DNA of 18,018 nucleotides from CAINDZ01 sp964399195 (GTDB lineage Bacteria > Krumholzibacteriota > Krumholzibacteriia > LZORAL124-64-63): contig CAYNPY010000074.1 of the NCBI GenBank assembly GCA_964399195.1, positions 1-18,018 of the forward strand, written 5' to 3'. This document shows, piece after piece, positions 1 through 7,698 of this stretch (position 1 is its first letter; every line of letters starts with the position of its first letter). A model generated the notes under the pieces. The model was not told the DNA's origin. It worked only from the letters and a program-made list of their open reading frames with translations, and did no database searches. The translations under genes and the position numbers were made by a program.

Positions 1-96
1 GGGTACCGGCGGACGGCAGCCGGCGGCCTCGAGGCGTGGATCGAGGGGAGCGGCAGGCGGGTGGAGTTTCCGTATCGGGCTGGGGGCGGGCGATGA
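1..96 (+). CDS. Possible 3' end of an unrecognised gene (5' end outside window)
   Basis: Reading from base 1 in frame 1, 31 codons stay open to a TGA at 94-96 and read as an ordinary C-terminal tail (LEAWIEGSGRRVEFPYRAG near the end). Most third positions are G or C, as in the real genes of this window. Frames 2 and 3 are also open over this short stretch, so the frame is chosen on composition only. No domain is recognisable. It could equally be non-coding. Confidence 0.3.
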   Translation, partial: GYRRTAAGGLEAWIEGSGRRVEFPYRAGGGR

Positions 97-147
97 TAGG
101 CGCCCGGGCCCGAGGCCTGGTTGCCGATCAAAACATTGTTATAAAAT

Positions 148-155
148 GACTTATA
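148..155 (+). repeat. 8-bp direct repeat, left copy (GACTTATA)
   Basis: GACTTATA occurs here and again at 1500-1507 in the same orientation. Both copies sit in short AT-rich patches that border the ATPase gene on either side in an otherwise very GC-rich sequence. The context also matches partly (TAAA a few bases upstream in both). This could be a target-site duplication or simply chance in AT-rich DNA. Confidence 0.3.
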
Positions 156-178
156 GCCAGAGTCGCCACCGCTGTGTT

Positions 179-188
179 CTGTATACAG
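179..188. promoter_or_regulatory. 10-bp palindrome upstream of the ATPase gene
   Basis: CTGTATACAG is a perfect 10-bp palindrome 66 bp upstream of the ATPase start codon, inside the AT-rich leader (about 125-250). It could be an operator half-site pair. No convincing -35/-10 pair was found with it. Confidence 0.2.
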
Positions 189-222
189 TAACCGCCGCTG
201 TTTGTTGGCGTGAAAGCCGTTG

Positions 223-275
223 CATGAGTCACTGATTTTCGCGATAATCAACACATGAGTCCACGATTTTCGCCG
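223..275 (+). repeat. Imperfect direct repeat spanning the ATPase start codon
   Basis: The start region of the ATPase gene (from CATGAGTCCACGATTTTCGC at 253) is nearly repeated 30 bp upstream (CATGAGTCACTGATTTTCGC at 223). The upstream copy also carries an ATG but runs into TGA after three codons (ATG AGT CAC TGA at 225-236), so it gives a minimal Met-Ser-His reading frame. This looks like a short local duplication of the translation start. Confidence 0.45.
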
Positions 276-1430
276 ATTTGCCGCGCGCTTGACCTGCCCT
301 GGTCCCCCAATCCGGTCACCGGATCAGCGGCAGCCTTTCTGTGGGGTCCCCGCCAAACCGGCAAGACCACCCTGCTGCGTCAGGTGTTCCCTGACGCTCG
401 CACCTACGACCTGCTCGACACGGCGCTGAGCGCCGAGTTGAGCGTCAGGCCCAGGCTGTTGCGCGAGCAGGTGCTCGGCTCCCGTCCGCCGGTCGTCGTC
501 GTGGACGAAGTGCAGAAGATCCCCGCCCTGCTCGAGGAGGTGCACTGGCTGCTGGAAAATACCGCCACGAGGTTCGTCCTCTGCGGCTCCAGCGCGCGCA
601 AGCTGCGCCGCTCCGCGCACAATCTCCTGGGTGGGCGCGCGGTCGAGCATCGCCTCCTGCCGCTGACGACCGCCGAGCTGCCGGACCTGGACCTGGCCCG
701 CTACCTCAACCACGGCGGCCTGCCGAGCCACTATCTGGCCGACGATCCCGGGCCCCGGCTTCGCGCCTACGTGAACGCGTACATCCGCGAGGAGATCATC
801 GACGAATCGGCGACGCGCAACGTGCCGGCGTTCGTGCGCTTCCTGCAGGTTGTCGGCCTGACCCACGGCCAGCAACTGAACTACGCCAACATCGCGCGCG
901 AGACCGGCGTCTCGCCCAGCACCGTGCGGGCGTACTACCGGATCCTCGACGACACGCTGCTCGGCTTCACCCTGGAGCCGTGGCGGCGGGCCGGGAGGCG
1001 GCGCCTGGTCGAGACGGCGAGGTACTACCTGTTCGACGTCGGCGTGGCGCGCGCGCTGAGCCCGGAGATGCCGCCGGCGGTCGAGGGCTCGGACGTGTTC
1101 GGGCGCGCCTTCGAGCACTTCCTGATCAACGAGGTCCGCGCCTGCCTGGCCTACACGCGGCGTGAGCGGATGCTGTCCTTCTGGCGGACGCACTCCGGCT
1201 TCGAGGTCGACCTCATCGTCGGTGACATGGACGTCGCGCTGGAATTCAAGTCGGGACGCGAGGTGCGCGACGCCGACCTGCGCGGCCTGCGCGCCCTGGC
1301 CGAGGACCAGCGGCCGCGCCGGTCCCTCGTCGTGGCGCGCGTCGAGGAGCGACGGCGGACCGAGGACGGGATCGAGATCGTGCCGTGGCGGGAGTTCTGC
1401 GGGGAACTTTGGGGAGGGGAAGTGGTCTGA
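255..1430 (+). CDS. AAA ATPase with DUF4143-type C-terminal domain
   Basis: A 391-residue protein of the widespread stand-alone P-loop ATPases annotated AAA_14/DUF4143. The Walker A motif GPRQTGKTT is at residues 31-39 and the Walker B motif VVVVDEVQK at about 80-88, followed by a sensor-like LCGSSARKLRR segment. A helix-turn-helix-like stretch (NYANIARETGVSPSTVRAYY) lies near residues 207-226. The C-terminal domain has EVDLIV (317-322) and EFKSG (330-334), the spacing of a PD-(D/E)XK nuclease-like fold. Length is normal for the family. The cellular role of this family is not established; such genes are typically accessory and scattered. The ATG at 255 has no clear Shine-Dalgarno sequence, but it gives the usual short N-terminus before Walker A. 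The gene stands alone between AT-rich intergenic regions. Confidence 0.9.
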   Translation: MSPRFSPICRALDLPWSPNPVTGSAAAFLWGPRQTGKTTLLRQVFPDARTYDLLDTALSAELSVRPRLLREQVLGSRPPVVVVDEVQKIPALLEEVHWLLENTATRFVLCGSSARKLRRSAHNLLGGRAVEHRLLPLTTAELPDLDLARYLNHGGLPSHYLADDPGPRLRAYVNAYIREEIIDESATRNVPAFVRFLQVVGLTHGQQLNYANIARETGVSPSTVRAYYRILDDTLLGFTLEPWRRAGRRRLVETARYYLFDVGVARALSPEMPPAVEGSDVFGRAFEHFLINEVRACLAYTRRERMLSFWRTHSGFEVDLIVGDMDVALEFKSGREVRDADLRGLRALAEDQRPRRSLVVARVEERRRTEDGIEIVPWREFCGELWGGEVV

Positions 1431-1499
1431 GGTTGCCCCCATGGCGGCATCAAGCCGCGCCGACCCAAGCCATCCACGACCAAATATGTCTTAAATATC

Positions 1500-1507
1500 G
1501 ACTTATA
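1500..1507 (+). repeat. 8-bp direct repeat, right copy (GACTTATA)
   Basis: Same sequence and orientation as 148-155. The pair encloses a 1.34-kb segment holding only the ATPase gene and its leader. Confidence 0.3.
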
Positions 1508-1541
1508 TGACTTTCCGTGTGATCTCCCGCCCCCTGATGTC

Positions 1542-1556
1542 TCATAATCATTATCA
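1542..1556. promoter_or_regulatory. Fur-box-like operator overlapping a possible -10
   Basis: TCATAATCATTATCA matches the 7-1-7 Fur consensus TGATAATNATTATCA at 13 of 14 defined positions, with only a C for G at position 2. It contains CATAAT (1543-1548), a five-of-six match to a -10 hexamer, although the matching -35 region (about 1520-1525) is poor. The site lies 41 bp before the start of the small secreted-protein gene. This is the usual geometry for repression by iron-loaded Fur. No fur gene is in the window, so regulation is inferred. Confidence 0.45.
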
Positions 1557-1597
1557 GATTCGCACCGCCGCTACGCCCCGTCCGGAGGTTCACACCC

Positions 1598-2005
1598 ATG
1601 CCAAGGTTCGCGCTCGCGCTCGTGATCGCCCTCGGTTCGATCGGAGCCGCTCTCGCAGCCGACGACCCCGCCACCGCCGCCGAAACCGTCGCGCCGTCGC
1701 CGCTGCAGGCGGCCATCGAGACCGCGCTGCAGGAAGAGCGCGCGCAGGTGGCCGCGCTGGCCGCGCAACTCGAGTCCGCGCCCGACGATGCGGCGGCGCT
1801 GGCGCTGCACCGCGCCATCGAGCAGGCGAAGCGGGACGGCCAGTTGCGGGTGCTGGGCGTGCAGGCCGAGTTCGCGCGCCGGGAGGGGAGGCTCGAGGAC
1901 GCGCAGAGCCTCGAGGCGGCGATCGCCGCCATGGGCCGCCCCGCGGCGCCGGCGCCGCTCCAACCGCGACCCGCGCCCGACACCAGCCGGGCCGACGGCC
2001 GCTGA
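1598..2005 (+). CDS. Small secreted helical protein, unknown function
   Basis: A 135-residue protein not assigned to a family. The N-terminus is a signal peptide (hydrophobic residues 4-19, AxA-type cleavage near residue 21), so it is exported. Residues about 33-108 are Ala/Glu/Gln/Arg-rich and predicted to be almost entirely alpha-helical, with heptad-like spacing that suggests a coiled coil. The tail (110-135) is Pro/Ala-rich and probably disordered. The start is supported by GGAGG at 1583-1587, 10 nt before the ATG. It is followed after 12 nt by the large metalloprotease gene, whose ribosome site GAGGAGG overlaps the end of this gene, so the two are very likely co-transcribed. A chaperone, inhibitor or spacer role for the protease is possible but unsupported. 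Confidence 0.75.
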   Translation: MPRFALALVIALGSIGAALAADDPATAAETVAPSPLQAAIETALQEERAQVAALAAQLESAPDDAAALALHRAIEQAKRDGQLRVLGVQAEFARREGRLEDAQSLEAAIAAMGRPAAPAPLQPRPAPDTSRADGR

Positions 2006-2017
2006 GGAGGCGCGAAC

Positions 2018-5000
2018 ATGAGACGCCATCCCGAGTCCGCTTTCGCGCCGGTGCTCGCAGCCGGGCTGGCCATGGCGCTGGCCGTGGCGCTGAGCGCCGC
2101 GCCCGCGTTCGCCACGCTGGGCCCTCCGGTCAAGGTGAAGCTGCTGGGCGCGCCGGTCGCCGCCGAAGCGGGCAAGACCTGGACCGGGCAGCTGGAGATC
2201 ACGACCGCCCTGCCGGTGCAGCTGACGAACTTCCGCGTCGAGGGCGCGGGGTGGACGCGCGTGCGCACGGATGCGCCCGCCGTCGCCGAGATGCAGAAGG
2301 CCGGGACCCTGCTGGTGGACGTGACGGCCACCGCGGCCGACCCGGCGCAGCCGCTGACCTTCGCGTTCGACGTCGACGGCCGGACGTACGCGAAGACGCT
2401 GGACCTGTCGGCCGCGAACGCGGCGCGGGCGCTCGCGCCCGAACTGACGCGCGTGGCCACGGACGAGGAGATCGCGCGCCTGCCGGCGCGGCGGGCGCAG
2501 GTGGTGCCCGCGGGCCCGGGGCCGTCGCCCGACGCGACGGTGACCGCCGCCGGCGGTGGCGACGCCAAGGTGACGCCGCGCGACATCCGCGTGCGCGGCC
2601 GCATCTACTACTATTTCGAGAGCTGGCGCGTGCGCGGGGCCGACGGCGTGACCGTCAAGGTCTGCGACGACAACGACGTCTTCGATGCCACGCTGGCCGT
2701 CACCACGACCGACCCCGACGGCTTCTTCGACGTGACCTTCACCTGGAACGGCTGCTGGAACTGCGGCGCGAACCCCGACCTGTTCATCGAGTACCAGGCG
2801 TGCAACGACCGCGTGCGCGTGGAGGACCCCACCTGGGAGACGCTGTACAGCTGGAATTCCGCCGTGGTGCCCAACTACGGCGGCACCGATTACACCTTCC
2901 AGCCGATGACCCCGCCCCAGCACATCCACCAGGCAGGCCTGCACGTCCTGACCAACGTCACGCGGACCTGGCGCTGGCTGCGCAACAACCGCGCCTACGA
3001 CACGCCCGGCCTGGACGTGCAGTGGCCCGAGGGCAGCGGCGCCTGGTACAACTCGTTCTTCGGCGAAATGCACATCGGCCAGGACCGGCACTGGGACGAG
3101 GCCGTCGCCAGCCACGAGTACGGCCACCACTGGATGGCGAAATTCTCGTGGGACAACCTGCCCGGATACTGCAACGGCGTCTGCGACGGCGACCTTCTGG
3201 ACTGCGGGCACTGCCTGTGGTGTCCGGAGGACCAGGGCATCGCCTGGAGCGAGGGCTTCCCCGACTGGATGGGCTGGCTGATCCCCAACACGTTCATCGC
3301 GGACTACGGCGACACCGCGCAGTACCCGTACGACTTCGAGCGCGTCAAGGTGTGCACGTGGACGAGTCCGAACTACCTCGGCGACCCGCTGCTGACCGAA
3401 GGACTGGTCGCGGCGCTGCTGCAGGACATCAGCGACAGCGCGCAGGACACGCAGCCGGGCTTCACCGGCGGCACCGACGCGCTGGCGGTCGGCAGCGGCC
3501 CCCTGTTCATCTGCACCGACCTGGACACGCCGAACAGCGTCACGGACTTCCTCCTGAAGTTCAAGAACCGCTACGCCGGCTGGGCCGAGGACATCTGGAA
3601 GACGGCGAAGAACAACGGCTACGAGATCGACCTGGCGCCGCCCAACCCCGTCACGGGGCTGGTCTCCACCAGCCACACGACCGGGGTCTCGTCGCCTGAC
3701 CCGACGATCGACTTCACCTGGGCGCACCCGCTCGACGACGCGTCGGGCGTGGCCGGGTACTCCGTGCTGCTGACCACCACCGGCGCGGCGCTGCCGCCGC
3801 AGACGCAGACCATCGGCGACGTCACCGAGTACACCAGCGGCACCCTGGCCCCCGGCAACTGGTGGCTCAACCTGCGCGCCGTGGACCGCGCGGGCCGCTG
3901 GGCGCTGGTGCAGACGACGGTGGGCCCGTTCACGATCCGGGCCGCCGAGCCCTCGAACCTGGCCTTCAAACCGCTGGCCGGCTGGTCGAGCGTGCTGGTG
4001 CCGCGCGGCGCGGCCGACGCGACGGCGACGAACGTGCCGCTGCCGACGACGCTGGCCGGCGACGCGGCCGCGACCTGGTGGAACTGCTCGCTGGAGAACA
4101 CCGGCGACGTGGCCACCTCGACCACGTTCTACGTCAACGCCTGGCTGGACGGCAAGTACGCCTACCCGTGGGGCATCGGCGTTCCTCTGGGCGGCCATGC
4201 CGGGCTGTACGGCAACAACCTGGGCGCGATGACGGTGCGCGCCGGCCGCCACATCTTCGAGGCGCGGCTGGACGGCTCGGACGCCATCCCGGAACTGAAC
4301 GAGAACGACAACCGCTGGGCGCGGCAGTGGGCATGGGCGCCGCCGCTGATGACCGCGAACACGACCTACACGCGGACGGCGCCGCCCGAGCGCTACGGCG
4401 GCGCCGGCTCGGTGACCGAGGGCGTCGTCCACGTCAACTGCGACGGCGTGCGGTTCTCGTCGACGGGCTGGTGGAACGCCGTGGCCATCGTGCCGGCCGG
4501 CGGCGCCGACGACTATGATCTTTACGGGCACGCGGCCAGCGCCAGCGCGCTGGACGGCTTCACGAGCTTCAACGGGGGCGGCTCGGCGCGCGTGGCCGGC
4601 TACCTCGACGCGGTGATCGTCAACCGCAACGTGATGGGCGTGCAGAACTGGGACGTCGGCGTGACCAACTACAGCGGCGGCGCGAGCAGCTACACCGTCC
4701 GCCACCACGGCAACTACGCCATCACCTGGGGCGCCGCGCCGCAGACCGTGACGCTGGGCGAGGGCGAGATGCTGCGGCTGTGGGAGTTCTACATCGCGCC
4801 CGGTTCCGAGGGCTACACCACATTGGCGGCGTCCACCGCCAATCCCGCGCAACCGGTCACCGTGGGCTGGCTGGACGCCGCGTATACCGTGGGCGGGCTG
4901 GACGGCGCCGCGGCGCTGCTGAAGACCGGCGCCGACGGCAAGGCGCGCCTGGACGCGAACATCGCCGCCTCCGGCTACCACGCGATGGTCGTGTACCGCG

Positions 5001-6472
5001 ACCCGCGCGACGGCACGGCGCCGGTGACGATCACGGTGGAGGTCGCCCGCTCCAAACCCGATCTGGTGCCGGTGACGCGGCCAGGCTGGGCCGGCCCGCT
5101 GGTGGCCCGGCCGGCGTTCGACGGCACGGTGGCCAGCGTGGCGGCGCCCGACACGCTGATCGGCGGTGCCGCCGCCACCTGGCTGAACCTGGCGGTGCAG
5201 AACCAGGGCGTGGTCGAGGCGCCCGCGCAGACACTGGCGGTCGACCTGGACGGCTCCACGCTGTGGACGCTGGCCTGCGTGGCGATCCCGCCGGGCAATA
5301 CCGGCGTGCAGAACGACCCGGTGGCGCGCACCGTGCGCGGCGGTCGCCACACGCTGGCGCTGCGCGCCGATATCAACGGCGCGGTGGCCGAGGCCAGCGA
5401 GACAAACAACGGCTGGGGCATCCAGTACGCATGGTCGCCATTCACCCCGGACTGGTTCGACCCGCGCGGCCGCGAGGCGCCGCCCGCCCCGACCGGCAGC
5501 TGGGGCAAGGTGAACTCCGGCCAGGCCCTCTACTACAACAGCGACGGCCTGCGGCTGGCGCCGCGCACCGGCCGCTGGCGAGGCGTCGCGGTCATGCCCG
5601 GCGAGGGCAGCGACGTCGACCTGTACCTGCACGCGGCCATGGAGGATCCGGCCACGGGCTTCACGGAGCACCTCGCCTTCTCGGGCTGGGGATCGCAGGA
5701 GACCGACTTCGTGCTGGTCAACAACCCGTATGCCGGCAACGTCGCTTTCGACGTCGGCGCGGTGCTGGCCGAGGGCAACCAGAGCTATGTGCCCGAGGCG
5801 GTCTACGGCAGCCCCATCACCACGAACGAGACGGGCGTCTACGGCCCGTACACGTTTGCCGCGAACCACCTGCTCGATCTGCGCGCGATCAACCTGGCGG
5901 CGGGCCTGTGGACCGTGCACCTGGTCTCGCTCGAGGGCGCCATCGACTGGGGCCTGTCCCTGTACGCGCCGGACATCGCGCACGCGGGCAAGTCGGACGT
6001 GGTGCCGGGCGGTCTGGCGTACCGCAACGGCGACGGCCTGGACGAGTCGTTCACCGTGCACACGACGACGGCCGGCTGGCACTGCCTGGCGATCTGGAAG
6101 GCGAACCTCGGCGAGCTGGCCAAGAGCGGCGCCTACCGCCTGGTCGTCACGCAGGGTCTCTCGCCGGTGCCGGACGACACGCCCGCCGCGCCGCTCGTCA
6201 GCGCCCTGGTCGACATCCGGCCCAACCCGTTCAACCCGCGCACCCGGATCACCTTCGACCTGGCGGCGCCGGCACGGGCGCGGCTGTCGGTGTACGACCT
6301 GCGCGGCGCGCTGGTACGGCGCCTGGTCGAGGCCGAACTGCCGGCCGGCCGCCACAGCGCGGTCTGGGACGGCTGCGACGCCGGCGGGCAGGGCGCGGCC
6401 AGCGGCGTCTACATGGCGGTGTTCGAGACCGAAGGCGCGCGACAGACAAGGAGGATGGTGCTGGTCAGATAA
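2018..6472 (+). CDS. Large secreted zinc metalloprotease with CARDB repeats and FlgD/Por-like C-terminus
   Basis: A 1484-residue exported protein. Residues 1-32 form a signal peptide ending at AFA. A beta-rich Ig-like segment (about 33-135) precedes the catalytic region, which carries HEYGH (366-370) and WSEGF (410-414); His366, His370 and Glu412 fit gluzincin-type zinc ligands. Between them lies a cysteine cluster (Cys385, 389, 396, 399, 402). A fibronectin-III-like domain (about 545-643) follows, then two tandem copies of a module of about 367 residues (from about 646 and 1013). Each copy is a CARDB-like adhesion domain, with matching GRHIFEARLDG/GRHTLALRADI and NENDNRW/SETNNGW segments, plus a beta-rich domain with a GxDxDLYxHAA core. 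The C-terminus (about 1398-1484) has PNPFNP and a GVYMAVFET strand, the FlgD/Por-like domain of FCB secreted proteins. The start has an excellent GAGGAGG ribosome site. The substrate is unknown; secretion by a T9SS-like route is inference. Confidence 0.85.
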   Translation: MRRHPESAFAPVLAAGLAMALAVALSAAPAFATLGPPVKVKLLGAPVAAEAGKTWTGQLEITTALPVQLTNFRVEGAGWTRVRTDAPAVAEMQKAGTLLVDVTATAADPAQPLTFAFDVDGRTYAKTLDLSAANAARALAPELTRVATDEEIARLPARRAQVVPAGPGPSPDATVTAAGGGDAKVTPRDIRVRGRIYYYFESWRVRGADGVTVKVCDDNDVFDATLAVTTTDPDGFFDVTFTWNGCWNCGANPDLFIEYQACNDRVRVEDPTWETLYSWNSAVVPNYGGTDYTFQPMTPPQHIHQAGLHVLTNVTRTWRWLRNNRAYDTPGLDVQWPEGSGAWYNSFFGEMHIGQDRHWDEAVASHEYGHHWMAKFSWDNLPGYCNGVCDGDLLDCGHCLWCPEDQGIAWSEGFPDWMGWLIPNTFIADYGDTAQYPYDFERVKVCTWTSPNYLGDPLLTEGLVAALLQDISDSAQDTQPGFTGGTDALAVGSGPLFICTDLDTPNSVTDFLLKFKNRYAGWAEDIWKTAKNNGYEIDLAPPNPVTGLVSTSHTTGVSSPDPTIDFTWAHPLDDASGVAGYSVLLTTTGAALPPQTQTIGDVTEYTSGTLAPGNWWLNLRAVDRAGRWALVQTTVGPFTIRAAEPSNLAFKPLAGWSSVLVPRGAADATATNVPLPTTLAGDAAATWWNCSLENTGDVATSTTFYVNAWLDGKYAYPWGIGVPLGGHAGLYGNNLGAMTVRAGRHIFEARLDGSDAIPELNENDNRWARQWAWAPPLMTANTTYTRTAPPERYGGAGSVTEGVVHVNCDGVRFSSTGWWNAVAIVPAGGADDYDLYGHAASASALDGFTSFNGGGSARVAGYLDAVIVNRNVMGVQNWDVGVTNYSGGASSYTVRHHGNYAITWGAAPQTVTLGEGEMLRLWEFYIAPGSEGYTTLAASTANPAQPVTVGWLDAAYTVGGLDGAAALLKTGADGKARLDANIAASGYHAMVVYRDPRDGTAPVTITVEVARSKPDLVPVTRPGWAGPLVARPAFDGTVASVAAPDTLIGGAAATWLNLAVQNQGVVEAPAQTLAVDLDGSTLWTLACVAIPPGNTGVQNDPVARTVRGGRHTLALRADINGAVAEASETNNGWGIQYAWSPFTPDWFDPRGREAPPAPTGSWGKVNSGQALYYNSDGLRLAPRTGRWRGVAVMPGEGSDVDLYLHAAMEDPATGFTEHLAFSGWGSQETDFVLVNNPYAGNVAFDVGAVLAEGNQSYVPEAVYGSPITTNETGVYGPYTFAANHLLDLRAINLAAGLWTVHLVSLEGAIDWGLSLYAPDIAHAGKSDVVPGGLAYRNGDGLDESFTVHTTTAGWHCLAIWKANLGELAKSGAYRLVVTQGLSPVPDDTPAAPLVSALVDIRPNPFNPRTRITFDLAAPARARLSVYDLRGALVRRLVEAELPAGRHSAVWDGCDAGGQGAASGVYMAVFETEGARQTRRMVLVR

Positions 6473-6494
6473 GACCGGCGGGAGGCGGGCGGCG

Positions 6495-6518
6495 AAGGGG
6501 CGGGCAACACTGCCCCTT
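6495..6518 (+). terminator. Weak hairpin after the metalloprotease gene
   Basis: AAGGGGC (6495-6501) pairs with GCCCCTT (6512-6518) around a 10-nt loop, 22 nt after the metalloprotease stop codon. There is no proper T-tract, so it is a weak candidate for termination or 3'-end protection. Confidence 0.25.
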
Positions 6519-6577
6519 GCGCCGACGCGCGCCTTCTGGCATCCATGGAGCGGTACCCCAGCCCCGGAGGCCGCGCC

Positions 6578-6922
6578 ATGCCCATCCTCACCTTCCTCGC
6601 CCACCTGCTCATCACCGCCGCCCTGCTGCTGCTGGTCGCGCGCCTGGTCAAGGGCGTCAAGATCGAGGGCTGGGGCGCGGCGATCATCGCGGCGCTGGTG
6701 CTCGGTCTGGCCAACGCGCTGCTCAAGCCGGTGCTCATCGTGCTCACGCTGCCGCTGACCATCGTCACCTTCGGGCTGTTCCTGCTGGTGATCAACGCGG
6801 CGGTGCTGCGCATCGTCGGGTGGGTGGTGCCGGGGATGAAGGTCGAGGGTTGCGCGCCCGCGCTGTGGGGCGGTCTGGTGCTGGCGCTGCTGAACCTGGC
6901 GGTGGAGGCGGTGCTGGGGAAG
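6578..6922 (+). CDS. YvlD/DUF360-type small membrane protein (3' end in gap)
   Basis: 115 codons are visible before the run of N begins exactly at a codon boundary. The protein has about four hydrophobic helices (about 4-22, 29-50, 53-75 and 91-112) and the pattern VKGVKIEGWGAAIIAALVLG...LLKPVL...LPLTIVTFG, typical of the COG1950/DUF360 family (YvlD-like, often listed as phage holin family 4). Family members are about 110-125 residues, so only a few codons plus the stop should be missing. The ATG at 6578 has GGAGG 8 nt upstream; the in-frame ATG at 6545 has no such site and is rejected. Function is not established; some relatives are membrane-stress genes. Despite the holin label, nothing nearby looks like phage. 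Confidence 0.8.
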
Positions 6923-7022
6923 NNNNNNNNNNNNNNNNNNNNNNNNNNNNNNNNNNNNNNNNNNNNNNNNNNNNNNNNNNNNNNNNNNNNNNNNNNNNNN
7001 NNNNNNNNNNNNNNNNNNNNNN
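6923..7022. other. Assembly gap of exactly 100 N
   Basis: A placeholder of exactly 100 N between the DUF360 gene and trmH; the true length is unknown. The missing DNA should hold the stop codon of the first gene and the first 20 or so codons of trmH. Confidence 0.95.
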
Positions 7023-7685
7023 GAGGTGCTGGCCGCCCGCACCGCCCGCGTGGCCGTGGTCTTCGAGGACGTCTACCACCCCCACAACGCCAGCGCCGTG
7101 CTGCGCACCTGCGAGTGCCTCGGTCTCCAGGACGTGCACATCGTCGAGGATGCCAAGCGGTTCCGGCCGCTGCGGGACATCGCGCGCGGGTCGGCGCGGT
7201 GGCTGACGCTGCGCCGGTGGGGCGGCGAGCACCCCGGCGACATCGACGCCTGCCTGGCCGCCCTGCGCGGCGAGGGCTACGCGATCCTGGCCACCAGCCC
7301 GAGCGCCGACGCGGTGCCGCTGGCGGAGGTCCCGCTGGAGCGCCCGCTGGCCGTGTGTTTCGGGACCGAGGAGACGGGCCTTTCGCCGGCGGCGTTCGCG
7401 GCGGCCGACGTGAAGGTGACGATCCCCACGCCGGGGTTCACGCGCAGCCTGAACGTGTCGGTGACGGCGGCGCTGGTCCTGCACCACCTGGCGACACGGC
7501 TGCGCGCGACACAGCCGGCCGCCGCCTGGCGGTTGCCGGCCGCGCGCTGCGACGACCTGCGCCTGGTGTGGCTGGCCGGCGAGAGCCGCAGCGCGCTGGC
7601 GCTGGCCCACGAGGCGCTCAAGCAGGCGGGACTGCTGCCGCCGCCGGTGCCGTACTTCGAGGATCGGCCGCGGGCGAGGGACTGA
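7023..7685 (+). CDS. trmH: TrmH/SpoU-family RNA 2'-O-methyltransferase (5' end in gap)
   Basis: The product is a SPOUT methyltransferase, most like TrmH, which methylates the 2'-OH of G18 in tRNA using S-adenosylmethionine. All three SpoU motifs are present: HNASAVLRTCECLG (motif 1, with Asn and the catalytic Arg), LAVCFGTEETGLSPAAF (motif 2) and IPTPGFTRSLNVSVTAAL (motif 3, the SAM-binding trefoil knot). About 219 residues are visible, against about 229 in E. coli TrmH. The visible frame begins with GAG-GTG at the edge of the gap, and homologues have roughly 20 residues before this point, so the true start is probably in the gap; a GTG start at 7026 cannot be excluded. The C-terminal tail resembles the TrmH C-terminal helix region. 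The gene converges on the TPR gene with only 13 bp between stop codons. Confidence 0.85.
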   Translation, partial: EVLAARTARVAVVFEDVYHPHNASAVLRTCECLGLQDVHIVEDAKRFRPLRDIARGSARWLTLRRWGGEHPGDIDACLAALRGEGYAILATSPSADAVPLAEVPLERPLAVCFGTEETGLSPAAFAAADVKVTIPTPGFTRSLNVSVTAALVLHHLATRLRATQPAAAWRLPAARCDDLRLVWLAGESRSALALAHEALKQAGLLPPPVPYFEDRPRARD

Positions 7686-7698
7686 AGCGCAACCGGAT

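Larger units (their letters stand above)
1431..1597. other. AT-rich intergenic region upstream of the secreted-protein operon
   Basis: Between the ATPase stop and the small secreted-protein start, composition drops to AT-rich at about 1484-1512. The segment holds the right copy of GACTTATA (1500-1507) and the Fur-box-like site (1542-1556). No terminator hairpin with a T-tract was seen after the ATPase gene. Confidence 0.5.

Noticed and set aside
6578..6922. Prophage remnant, from the holin label of the DUF360 family
   Set aside because: The family is widely chromosomal and no other phage gene is nearby.
1571..7042. Minus-strand open frame of about 1800 codons opposite the metalloprotease
   Set aside because: It is antisense to a gene with clear domains, is rich in Arg/His/Gly/Gln as expected for a GC-rich shadow frame, and crosses the run of N.
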